NCBI GenBank assembly: GCA_900491605.1
Contig: UESW01004570.1
Coordinates: 263,369-327,368, forward strand
Source: Calamus simplicifolius
Lineage: Eukaryota > Streptophyta > Magnoliopsida > Arecales > Arecaceae
Reading direction: 5' to 3'
Length of the DNA: 64,000 nucleotides
The position numbers and the translations under genes were made by a program. Positions 46,718 through 58,307 of this stretch are shown here, piece by piece (position 1 is the stretch's first letter; each line of letters starts with the position of its first letter). Below the pieces are notes generated by a model that was not told the origin of the DNA, ran no database searches, and worked only from the letters and a program-made list of their open reading frames with translations.

Positions 46718-46984
46718 GTGCAAACTAGGGCTGGAAACAGGTTAGATAAATTTTGATTGTATCCATATCTGTATTTAAATTTTATCATATTTGGATATTT
46801 ATTTTTTAGTTTAATCAAATTCGGGTACGAATTCGGATATTTAATTTAAAAATTTATCGGATACAATATAAAAAAAATTTACTATTTTTTAGATAGGGAT
46901 ACGGATATTCGTTTTGTATTCAATTCTTTAAATTTATATTATTAATTAAGGCTCAGCGCTAACAGAAGAAAAAAGAAGTAATGG

Positions 46985-47700
46985 ATTGGGAAGAAGATGG
47001 AGACTGATGGAGACTGTTGTGCTTTTGGTGATGGCTCTTCGTCTTTTGTGCCGGGTGGGATTGGTAAGAGGACAGAGACTCTTCCGCTTCTAGCTTTTAC
47101 ACGCATGCCTCTTTTTTTTTAATCAAAAAAAAAATGGCATACCGATTGGGAAGAGGATGGAGACGGAAACTCTTCCGCTGCTGGCTTCCGCATGACTCTT
47201 CATTTTTTTTTACTCGAAAAAAATGGTATGCCACATGGGATTGGAAAGAGGACAGGTACTATTTTTTACTCAATCGTTATGTTAGGTCCTATTGAGTTAT
47301 AAAGAATTTGTGGGTTGTTGGGTGGGTTACATCTAATGGCATTTAATTGGACCAATTTAAGTTTGAGTTGAGTTTAGGATTTATTTTTTTCAATTGATAA
47401 ATTTTTATAATATTTTTTTTCATTCTAATTAACATTATAAATTATTATATGGGTTCTAATTTAAATTAATTCTTCATTTTTTATCTTAACAACCAAGTCT
47501 TCTCTCATCTTTTTTTATTTAATATCTTTTTTTATTATTTATCTTAATTGATTCTTATTTATAATGTTTCAATTAAATTGATAAATATTTTAAATATCAT
47601 ATTTATAAACTTAAAATAACCATTTACTTGATAGAATTAAGAGTTTTTGAATAGAAACTTATATTTAAGTTGATTCTGTTTATTTATCAATTATTAGATT
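46985..47700. repeat. Foldback-family fragment inside the hAT element
   Basis: The stretch gggttgttgggtgggttac with the following AT-rich sequence (47310-47700) matches the right arm of the foldback elements (for example 40910-41280). Before it, three diverged copies of ggaagaggatggagac-type loop sequence lie in tandem (about 46985, 47145, 47220). Confidence 0.75.
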
Positions 47701-48959
47701 TTTATAATAAAATAATAATTAGATGCTTGACTTAAATGTAAAATTTTATATTAAACTCAAATAGATCTAAATGATTTGTTAGGCCTAAAATTTTTTCTTT
47801 AAATCTGATTTGATCCAACAAACAAATAGATTGGACCGAGTCTATAATCAAAACTCAAATATAAAATTAGGTCAGACTGAGATCAAGCATGATCTAACCC
47901 TTTCATCTATGAACATGAATTGAATAGAAAAAACCACTTGAATGTCTTCTACCTATGATGGTCTGCACAAACCCTAATGTAGTGTAAAGTTTAATAATGA
48001 AATTAGGATGGTCCTAAACATGATGTATTAAGTTGGCTCTTAATTGTGATATGAAAGTAAGCAAGGTATGAAAATATAGACCTAATGCAACATAAAGTTT
48101 TATAAAGATAACTACAATAGTATCACAAATGATGCATTACATTAGCACCCGATTGTGATATGAAAGTAAGCAAGAATTTTCAAACTCATATGAATAAATA
48201 CGAGTAAAAAAGTTAGTCCAAAAAATAATAAAAAATATTTAGTGACTTAAAATATAAGTTTATTAATTAAAAATTAATAAAATTAATAAATGTGATGACT
48301 AGAAGAAGAATCAATATAGTTTGCCTATGAGAAATTAAGTAGGTAGAAAAAAGCAAAAAGGTTGATGGTTATAAATTTTGGTATATAAGAAAAGATAAGA
48401 ATAAAAATAAATTAGAAATGATTGATTATATAAGAGTTTAAAAGATGAAATTATAAATATTAAGGGAATAATAGAAAAAGTAATTTTGCTTAAATTAGTG
48501 TTAGAAGAGGAGTTCATTATTATTATTAGTGCTTATACTCTTCATATAAAATAATGCTAAAAAGCATAGCTTTAATTTGAGAGGACATGAATGAAGTTAT
48601 TTAAATAATTTTTAGTAAAAAAAATATTTATAAAAGAGATTTGAAGAGACATATAAAAATATATGTTATTTAAATAATTTTAGTGAGAAAAAATATTTAT
48701 AAAAGAGAGTTGAATAGACATATAAAAAATATAACGTAGATTTTGAAAGAGTATATAAATAAAGTTATTTAAATTATAGTTAAAAAAATTTATCAAAAAA
48801 AATTGAATGAATACTTGAAAATAAATATAAATTTTGAAAGAGCATATAAATGTTATAGTTTCAAACATAGAAATGGAGAAATAGAAGATAATTTAGAATT
48901 TGAAATAACATATAATTTAGCATAGCATTTTTTGTATCAACACTACCTTAATATTCGAT
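47701..48959. other. AT-rich interior of the hAT element
   Basis: No gene or transposase motif. Two diverged units with atataaaaaatata and gagagttgaatagac occur around 48600-48780. Confidence 0.5.
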
Positions 48960-49200
48960 TCGTATTCATATCCATATAACAAATATGGATATGCTTGATA
49001 TCCGATTTATATCCGTAGCCATATATAACAAATATGGATATGCTTGATATCCGATTCGTATCCGTATTCGTCTATAACAAATATGGATATGCTTGAAATC
49101 CGATTTGTATTCATATCCGTTTAGAATAAATATGAACATGAATTTTAATATCCGTTTATTATTCGTATCCGTTAAAAAATATGATACAAATATGGATATA
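48960..49200. repeat. 49-bp sub-terminal tandem repeat of the hAT element
   Basis: The phrase aacaaatatggatatgcttg recurs at about 48978, 49027 and 49077, with atccgattcgtatccg-like sequence between. Sub-terminal repeats of this sort often bind hAT transposase. Confidence 0.75.
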
Positions 49201-49246
49201 CTACTATTCGATCCGTATTCAATCCGTTTTTAGCCCTAGTGCAAAC

Positions 49247-50180
49247 CCTGGATGAAAAGTACGATAAAGGAGCAAAAAAATATGATGCAGCCATTTATTT
49301 TATTAAAAAATCAAAGTAAAATAATATATTTAAATATAATAATTATGTATGATATAAAATATCTCAACTCAACTCATCTAAGCCTTTTTTTCAACTACAT
49401 GAGGTCGGCTCCTTTATATTATTGTTGCTGTGAAAATCCGTTCTCCGGCTTAAGGGCGGTGCACGTCGGGATCCGGATAGCGCTCTTTCATCCGGATGGA
49501 CCTGCAAGGCAGTCTTCATGTAGGAATCACAGAGGGTGGTCCCTGCGAAAGACCTTCCCAAGTCAGAGGAGATTCTGAGCAAATAGATGAGAGGAGAAGG
49601 CTCGAGCAGAAGGATCTTCTTTCTTGACCTTTGCTAGTTATTTTTTTGGCTTAGATTGCCTTTCAGAGCAAACTTGGGGAGGGTCCTGGGACTTGATATT
49701 TGTACGCTGCAAGGAGGTGAGCCATTACCTGATTTTTCGGGCATATTTTAGGGAGTTGGCATCCGATAAGGCCGGAATCTCAATAGTTACGAGGATCGGC
49801 AGTTGATGAAGCTATCCCGTTGATCATGGACGGAGTGCTGTATTTGGCTTCCGTTCCCGTTTTGAGAGGCTCTTTTCGTGATTCTTGCAATCAGGATGGT
49901 TCATCCTTTGAGATATCCGGCATGGTTTGAAGTAGCAATAGCGCTTATGTTGAAGGGATGAGGATCGATCTCGACGAGGTACTAAGATAGCTCGGCCCTG
50001 CCGAGGTTCGGATATATAGCTTGGCCTTTCCGGGTACTAAGATAGCTCGACCAGATGGTTCGGCTCTGAAGTTCGGCCAGATAGTTCGGCTCTATAGCTT
50101 GGCCTTAATTCGGCCAGATAGTTCAGCTATGTAGCTCGGCCTTAGACATCAAACACGTTTATTGATGCGATGATAATTTT
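49247..50180 (-). repeat. Probable Tat-type LTR fragment
   Basis: No gene. 49247-49420 is AT-rich flank. From about 49420 it turns GC-rich, and aagaccttcccaagtcagag (49550-49569) resembles the inverse of the ctgacttgagcgtcggaggg phrase seen in the LTRs at 18.4 and 62.7 kb. A ttcggccagatagttcggct minisatellite lies at 49985-50145. This would be a minus-oriented LTR piece; ends not found. Confidence 0.4.
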
Positions 50181-50209
50181 TTTCCGCATCACATGCCCTC
50201 TACTCCCTA

Positions 50210-51099
50210 GTCCAAAATGTACCACTCATTTGCTTTGTCAACCATGTTTGCTTCAATACAACAGCTGACAACATCATCTCGGATACCTTTTGGGATAGGA
50301 TTTCAGTAATGTTGACCTCTTTCTTTTCTTTATCCTTGAAACGGCAGTCCTTAGATTTGTGTCCTTGCTTTCCACAAACAAAGCGCTTTCTCTTGAACTT
50401 ATATTTCTTTGGATTGCCCTTTCTTCTGTTTAAAGCCTTCGCCTAGAAACTTGTATTTCTTTCTTCCTTCATGAGGTTTGCCTTTGGCTCAGCAGGTTGT
50501 CCTCCTGTCTTTTTGTCTTGGCTCATATTGTCCTCCTCGATCCTCAGGTGGACAATTAGGTCTTCAAGTCCCATTTCCTTTCGCTTATGCTGCAGGTAGT
50601 AATGGTGGTAGCTTCTTTATGATGGCAGCTACCTGAAATGACTCACTGAGAGACATTCTCTCTGCATGTATCTCATGCACGATGATCTGGAGCTCTTGGG
50701 CTTTCTCCATAACAGTTTTGTGATCGACAATTTTGTAGTCTAAGAATCTTCCAACCATAAACTTTTTATGTCCAGCATCCTCTGTCTTGTACTTTTTATC
50801 CAGGGATGCCCATAACTCCTTGGCAGTAGCAATACTGTTGTACACATTGTACAAGGTATTGTCCAGACCATTAAGGATGTAGTTCTTGCAAAGGAAGTCT
50901 GAATGCTTTCATGCCTCCACCGTAGCAATGACTTGCTTATCGGTCTCCCCTTCCTTCAGGACAGGTGGATCTTCATTCAGTACTCTGACCAGATTCAGAG
51001 TTATGAGGTAGAACAACATCTTTTGTTGCCACCTCTTGAAGTCGTGCTAGAGAATTTCTCTGGTTTCTCAGCTTGAACGGATGTCGTCATAGTAGCCAT
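50210..51099 (-). pseudogene. Ty1/copia gag remnant
   Basis: On the minus strand the start reads MATMTTSVQAEKPEKF (51099). Then, across frames, come FKRWQQKMLFYL, NYILNGLDNTLYNVYNS (50890-50840), ELWASLDKKYKTEDAG and KFMVGRFLDYKIVDHKTV, the copia gag core. A zinc knuckle RFVCGKQGHKSKDC follows near 50350-50390 (first Cys of the pair altered). A few frameshifts disable it. No pol follows. Confidence 0.85.
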
Positions 51100-51141
51100 C
51101 TGCAGTAGCACTTCCGTGGTAGTAGGAAATTATCTTAAGAT

Positions 51142-52361
51142 TGTTGGTTAGGGCAGATGGTGGCTACCTAATTGATAAGACTGAGGCTAGAGTTATACTC
51201 TATATCCTTAAGATAATTTCGTCCTGCAATGGTGCTTATGGTCAATATGACGATTGTCTCCCAGAATACAATATTCTCCTTTTAATGAAAGCAGCACTAC
51301 AATTCACCAAAAATTTTGAACCAAGAATGCTACTCTCTTTTTAATGCACTATTGCTATACTACCCTAAGGAAACTATGCAAATGCCTAAGAGAGGAAAGA
51401 ACTAGAATTGATTCGGATTGAACTCAATTCGAAATGATGGATTGAATCAAAATGCTTGGTTTACGGTCCTATTTATAGGTTTTAGGTGCCCCTTGGAAGC
51501 AACCCTACGAAATTGATCTGTACCATTAGATCTGATCGGATCCGATCAACGGTCAGATCAATAAGCCCCTTTACGTGATGTGATAAGCCGATCCATGGCC
51601 GTGATCTGAAGATCAGCCGATCATATAAGCCAAACCATGTTTCGATATGCCTTTTCATCATCGTGATCTAATGATCACATTATCAGATAGGCAGTTGCAC
51701 GGCTTTGATATGTTGTTTCAAGTTGACTTATCATAACGGCCTGATCAGAGCGATGCCTTATCTCCAACAGTATGATCGGACGAGTGCCTTATCACCAACC
51801 GTAAGATCGGACGAGCGCCTTATCACCAACGGTCTTATTGACTGGTCAACCGATGGGTGTGAGCCGTTGGATCGCGATCGCGATCGTGATTTGATCTCAG
51901 TCCCTTATCTTGTTTCGATCAGTCTCCACCGTTGAATCCTCATGATCTAGAAAAATTATCTCAGCCCCTTATCTTGTTTCGATCAGTCCCACCGTTGAAT
52001 CCTCATGATCTAAAAAAATTTTAAAGCCCCTCAAGCTCCTCGCGACGATACGCACATGCAAAGTGCACCTACAAAGCGCCCATTGCACACGTGCGTGATG
52101 CTACACATCACCCTCAGCTGCATTGCGCGTGATGCTACGCATCACCCTCAGCTCTCCACTTATGGTGAGCCTAAGGAACTTAAGCTTCAAGGAAGAGGTT
52201 TCTATATAAGTGAACCTTCCTTTCTTATTCTTTCCAATGTGGGACTAAATGTCCTCACAATTTCTCATTCACATACAAAGGGAGGTGATGGGCTTTCAAG
52301 GTCCATTAGGGTATTTAGGCCTATTAGCCTATTTAGGCCTTATTAGCCTATTTACCCAACA
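51142..52361 (-). repeat. Probable copia LTR
   Basis: TGTTGG at 51142 and CCCAACA ending 52361 give inverted TG...CA ends around 1220 bp, directly upstream (minus strand) of the copia gag. A minus-strand TATA-like cttatatag lies near 52202-52210. Inside are a 64-bp tandem repeat (51896-52022, cccttatcttgtttcgatca) and a short repeat gatgctacgcatcaccctca at 52100-52155. I could not find a standard Met-tRNA primer site. Confidence 0.55.
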
Positions 52362-52362
52362 G

Positions 52363-52735
52363 TCTCTACAGAAAACCCTCCAACACCTAAGTCAATGAGA
52401 AACAGATGAGAGGAGAAGGCTCCAGTAGAAGGATCTTCCTCCTTGACATTTGCTAGAGTTGTTTTAGTCTAAAGACTTGGACTTTAGTCTAAAGATTCTC
52501 CCATTATTTTTTTCAAATTGGCAGCCTCTACACCCCAATTCGAAGAATTATTCTTAATTCTTTAGTGGGCACTAAGATCTACATAGACTACATATAGGCC
52601 CAAGTGGAGCTTGGCCAACCCATATGCATCTAAGAGATTCAAAACCAATTGTTTTCCTAAACAATTCTTAGTGTTCAGTTTTGCCTCATGTTCCTCTTCA
52701 GCAGGCATAGAGTGCCTCCACTGAAAGTCCTAAAC
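52363..52735. other. Spacer before duplication copy B
   Basis: No gene. 52404-52457 is nearly the same as 49585-49638 (agatgagaggagaaggct core). The rest is not recognised. Confidence 0.5.
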
Positions 52736-53889
52736 AATTAAACCGTTAGTTTCAACAATTTAGCCCTAGTAGCATGCATCATTAATTAACATAGCTCTTT
52801 AGTATAGATTTTTTATAACTGATTCCTTTCTCAACATAATTGATCAACTCAAACCCTTATAGGTAAAGGAATTCAAGAAATATTTTTTAAATCAATCAGA
52901 AAAAAAAAAATCAGTCTCTCATGATTCCAAGCTATATGAGGTGTAATGAGGTTAGCAATCTTTTAATTCTTAAGATCTAATTCCATATTAAGAAAAGTAT
53001 CCTTGTCATTTAAAAGTATTTGATATTTAGGGTTCTTACCTCAACTCATCTATTAAATGAATTCATGCTGAATTGCATTTGCATTAGGGCAAATCTTCCT
53101 CTAGATTGAGCCACGAGGCATATTGTATTTTATTCAATTACTCTAAAATTTATATATGATAGAAATAAGCTTTTATGATAAAAATTTGAAATTTCAAAAT
53201 CGATTGGTGGCCACTTCACCAAGGAAAGTTACCTTCCTTTGCTTGTATGACGATACTTCTCATCAATCGTAGATAATGAAACTACAAAATTTGACTTTTT
53301 AGAATTTTATAGTTAGTTTCATGTTTTGGGGTCCCTAAGCAAAGGGTTTTTTTATGGTACCTACAAATTAGCATGGCACTTTTGGAATAGTCTGAAGATA
53401 AAAAGTAAAAAATAATTTATTAATTGTATCTTCAAGATATTGCTAGGCTTGTTTGGCATAATTACCCTTTTTAGACCTTTATTTTTTTCTCTTGTCCAGT
53501 TGGCAACACAATCATTTATTTAATTATCTATTTTACATTTTAATTTTTGATAATTAATTTTTGTTTTTTTAAATAAAATCATTCATAGTCACTATTATTA
53601 TTATTATTATATTTAAGATACTATTAAATAAGTTCTCTATTTTATTTTTAAAATTAATTATGAAAATATTAGAAAAAGCGATGTCAAACGAAATTTTAGT
53701 TATTTTAAAATTTAGATGTTTGAGAGTAGTTAAACTTTTCAAAATATTTGTCCAATTTTTTAAAAAGAACTCCTAAATTTAGATGATATAACGCAATTTG
53801 GATTATATGATTTTCTCTCACTTCAATGCGAGTGTTTGACTCAAGAAGCTACAGCTTCTTGATCTGATTCATGTTCCATTGAACTAAAC

Positions 53890-53930
<41 letters not shown>

Positions 53931-54046
53931 AAACAACATTAGCACTATAAAAAATTAATGATACAAAGAATCGTAATATTGATAGTGAACCGCTTGGAGT
54001 TTGAAAGAGGAGATATAATTAATTATCTAATCCTAGGACATGCACT
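52736..54046. other. AT-rich upstream part of duplication copy B
   Basis: No gene. It matches 38367-39676, with a longer (ta)n run (53897-53927). Confidence 0.6.
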
Positions 54047-54056
54047 ATGATCTCAG

Positions 54057-55942
54057 GAGTCGTGTTTTAAACCAGTGCCAAAAAGGTACCGGTTTTAAAA
54101 AAAAGATGGGAACAACGTTTATCGTAAAACTAAAAAAAACATCATTTGAAATGATATTTTTTACTTTCATGTCAGCGAAAGTCTTTCGTGGCGTGAAAGA
54201 AGACTGACAGAAATCGCCACTTGAAGTGATGATTTCAGTGCAAAAATCGCCATGTCAGCGAAAGCCTTTCACTGGCATGGAAGAAGACGAACAAAAATTG
54301 CCACTTGAAGTGAGAATTTCAGTGCAGAAATCATCACTTGAAGTGGCGATTTCATGACCACTAAAATCGCCACTTGGAGTGGCGATTTCAATAACCATTT
54401 CCTTTTGACCAAATAAATTGAAGAGATAAAATGGTACGGTTATCCTTAAATAATTGATAAATAAACAGAATCAACTTAAATATAAGTTTCTATCCAAAAA
54501 CTCTTAATTCTGTAAATGGTTATCCTTAAGTTTATAATTATGATATTTAAAATATTTATCAATTTAATTGAATACATTATAAATAAGAATCAATCAAGAT
54601 AAATAATAAAAAATATAATTAGAGGAAAAAAATGAGAGAAGACTTTGTTGTTAAGATAAAAATTGAAGAATTAATTTAAATTAGAACCCATATAATAAAT
54701 TTATAATGATAATTAGAATGAAAAAAATATTATAAAAATTTATAGATTGAAAAAAATTAAATCCTAAACTCAATTTAGAACGTAAATTGATCCAATTAAA
54801 GGCTGTTAGATGTAACCCACCCAACAACTCATGAATTCTTTAAGACTACTTAATATAATGATCGAGTAAAAAAAAAAAAAAAAAAAGACGAATAGGCATC
54901 GCATGTGGAAGCCAAGAGCGGAACAGTCTCCGTCTTCATCCTCTTTCCAATCCCATATGTCATTTTTTTTCGAGTAAAATAAAAAAACTAATACTAGACT
55001 TCTTTGAAATACCAGAAACTTTATAGATATAATGTAACATTATTTGAAATAATCAATACTAATACTAGACTTCAACCTACTCGATTTATCATGGAACAAG
55101 TTTTTTTTTTTTTACTCGAAAAAAAAAGGCACATGAAAAGTTTTTTTTACTCGAAAAAAATGGCACGTGGGAAGAGGATGGAGATTATTCCGCTCCTGCT
55201 TCCACATGCGATGCCTCTTTATCTTTTTTTTTTTTTACTCGATCATTATGTTAGGTCCGGGTGAGTCATAAAGAATTCGTGGGTTGTTGGGTGGGTTACA
55301 TTAACGGTGTTTAATTGGATCAATTTAAGTTCTGAGTTGAGTTTAGGATTTAATTTTTTTCGATCTATAAATTTTTATAATATTTTTTTTATTTTAATTA
55401 TTTTATAAATTTATTATATGGGTTCTAATTTAAATTAATTCTTCATTTTTTATCTTAACAACCAAGTCTTCTCTCATTTTTTTCTCTAATTATATTTTTT
55501 TAATTATTTATCTTAATTAATTCTTATTATAATGTAGTAAATATTTTAAATATCATAATTATTAACTTAAGGATATCTGTTTATAGAATTAAGAGTTTTT
55601 GAATAAAAACTTATATTTAAGTTGATTCCATTTATTTATCAATTATTTAAGGATAACCGTACCATTTCATCTTTTCTCCTTTTATTAATTGCACAAGTTA
55701 TTTTGTCAAAAAAAATCATCATTCCAAATAACGATTTCTCTATTGAAAATAACCACTTCAAATAGCGATTTTTAGTCCTTCTTTCACTCTAGTAGAAAGC
55801 TTTTGCTGATGTGAAAGTAAAAAAATATTATTTTAAATAATATTTTTTATTTTAACACTAGTTTTATTATAAACATTGATTCACCCCTTTTTTTTTTTTC
55901 TCTAAAACCAGTGCTTTTTCGCACCGGTTTAAAAAATGACTC
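54057..55942. mobile_element. Mutator-like foldback element, copy B
   Basis: It has the same position and ends as copy A (gagtcgtgttttaaacc ... ggtttaaaaaatgactc), here with ATGATCTCAG perfectly adjacent on both sides (54047-54056, 55943-55952). The shared target duplication shows that insertion came before the segmental duplication. Extra tttttactcgaaaaaa blocks sit in the loop near 55100-55160. Confidence 0.87.
54210..54389. repeat. Array of 27-bp near-palindromes, copy B
   Basis: Units of gaaatcgccacttgaag with inverse sequence occur at 54210 and in variants up to 54389, as in the left arm of copy A. Confidence 0.8.
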
Positions 55943-55952
55943 ATGATCTCAG

Positions 55953-56449
55953 CGGTGGGAGAGAGCCCTTGTGGATTCGATGCCTGTCAGTGTACGGTTG
56001 ACGTATCTGCAATGGACCAAGTATAATTAAATTGCTATGAGATTAAAAATAAAAAAAAAAAATTCTATCCCGAGATGGTGATAGATGGAAGGTTTGCAAC
56101 TACCCTACTAAGTTACGGATTTTATAATAATCAATCATCCAAATAATCACCTAATCTTCATGTGCTTACGATTAATAATAATATCGCCGTAATATAATCG
56201 CATAATGGAATCCTACGTGCATTCCTCCTCAGCGTCCCCGGGAATTACCTGTCCAGAAGACGACGATGTGGAGCGTACGAAGTCACGCCGGTATAATTTC
56301 GTCCCAGAGGGACGACTTAAGGCGTACTCGTTCCTCTAATTTACGTTTTCGCCAGACCTTCAGCGAAGAAATCCAAACCGATAGTGGCATTTTTGTAGTT
56401 ATTCTCGAAATCCTAGGACTATTTTTTTTCGTTACTCCTTTTTAAAGCG

Positions 56450-56484
<35 letters not shown>

Positions 56485-56520
56485 TGTGTGTTTTTGTTCG
56501 TGCCGTGGAGCCCAGGGTTA
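55953..56520 (+). promoter_or_regulatory. Former promoter and 5' UTR of Kelch copy B
   Basis: Nearly identical to 41628-42192, including the (GA)n tract (56452-56482). It could still be transcribed. Confidence 0.5.
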
Positions 56521-58261
56521 ATGGCGTCTGCAACTGGATCAAGGTCTGTCTTCTCCCTTCTTATTTCCCTCTTTCTCTGACTCTAACCCTCCAAGCTCGA
56601 TAGATTTAGCGGAGGTCCCTGCCGGTTTTGAATTTTTACGGACCACCCTCTGTTCCCTCCCGTTTTTTTGGCTTCCTCTGGCTTTCCAAATCTCATCTGC
56701 TGGCCTGCTTCTTTCTTGTCCGTTAGAAAATCATTGTCAATATTTCCAGAAATTTGTTGAGAATTATACGTATGTCGAATTAATTTTGACAATAAATTAT
56801 TGATGGCAAAGGTATAAAAATGGTTGTGGGATTTCCTGGATGGAAACTATTCTTTCTTTTCTTGTGTTCTTTTCTTTATTTTCGACTTTTTTGTGGTGGA
56901 GATTGCTATGAGATGGCAAAAAAACAAAATTTGGTGCTCCAGAAGAAAAGTTGTGACGAAAGAGATTGAGAAAATGAGATGAAATGGACTTACCTATTGA
57001 AGTACCGAATATCTGCAGGGTTCTAGAACGTTTGCTGTTGTCTCCAAAGTCTTTGATAATGGTTGTTCATATCTCAATTTTTGCTTTAGTTATTTGAGCT
57101 CTGATTTATTAAAAATTGGCATTTGTTTGCTAAACAGCTCTAGATATTTGGTTGAAGTGATATATTATCTGTCAATTAAACAGTTGAATGTTTGCAGTCA
57201 AAGCATCTCTGTGTTATGTCAAACACTGATTAGCTGATTGGAGGTTTGTAATTGGTGTCATATCATATTGCTTGTTGGGAAACTCTGTATTACTAATTAA
57301 AATTGTCCGCTTATATTTTTTTTTTGACTTCTTTTTTTAAAGTTCTTTTGACCATAATTATCCGGTTATATTTGAGTCCTTCTCATGACCTAATAGATGA
57401 CATTGTTATCACTGGCTTTAGATCAAAGTTTCAAATTTCTAGGTCACATGCTCTTCAATGTTATCATCTTGTAGATTGCGCTTACTAGCTCCTGAATTTC
57501 TTGTTATTGTTGTGAATATCATAAATCTTGTAAAACGGTCATAAAGTTCTTGTTTAAGTGTTATGTAATAATGTGAATGAACTAGTTGGCTAATAAATTA
57601 CAGGTAGGAGTTATGTTATCAAATTTTTATCCTATATTGTCAAAGGACTGAGTAGATAATGAATGGCTTGCTATGAATGCTGTTATGTATGATGATTAAG
57701 GAACACATGCTAATTATTATCTTTAAATCGATGGGACTCTTGAGGTTGAAGTCTAAAATAGTAGTTTATCCAGTTAAACTTGAGATATAAGCTGGGTTGC
57801 AAAGTTTTGAAGCCTAAGAAAAATTGATAGGTAATATTGTTAGGCTTGATTTAGGACTTGTATCTTTTCGGAATGCCTGAATGTTTATTTGGGTCTTACA
57901 CAAAGGGCTAAGATCTTTGCTGAAATTAACTTCTGAAATGTTTTCTCTTGCAATAAATTGTCCAGAGAAGAAAAAGAAGAAAACAGCAGGAAAAAAAGAA
58001 ATAATGTAATTGTATGGATGGTAAGAATGGGACTAGGACAAGTAGTAGCAAGATAAGTTCGAAATTTTGATGCTTAGGCTCAGAGGTCTGCAACAGAGGA
58101 GAAAAATTCAAAAGGAATGGCAAGATAAAAGGGGGCTTAAATTGAATATAACCATGCCAACAAGATATCTTGGTGACACATCTTAGGGCATAGATTGTCA
58201 CCATGTAGGAAAAGAGAATAAACTCTAGGTTATTGAGCTAGAAACTCAAATAAGACTTTTG

Positions 58262-58307
<46 letters not shown>

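Larger units (their letters stand above)
38367..46949 (+). repeat. Tandem segmental duplication, copy A
   Basis: From aattaaactgttagtttcaa at 38367 to attaattaa ending 46949, the sequence can be followed base by base in copy B (52736-61275) with scattered substitutions and small indels. It contains a foldback element, the intact Kelch gene and the first 224 bp of a hAT element. Confidence 0.93.
46726..49238. mobile_element. Non-autonomous hAT element
   Basis: It starts TAGGGCTGGAAACAGG and ends CCGTTTTTAGCCCTA, inverted ends, between perfect 8-bp copies of GTGCAAAC (46718-46725 and 49239-49246). TAGGG-type ends with an 8-bp duplication are diagnostic of hAT transposons. 2513 bp without a transposase frame. 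Sub-terminal regions are rich in atccgtatt/ggatat motifs. The interior carries a piece of the foldback family (46985-47700). Confidence 0.88.

Noticed and set aside
49391..49582. Small minus-strand frame considered as a gene fragment
   Set aside because: No family recognised, and the DNA looks like part of a Tat-type LTR.
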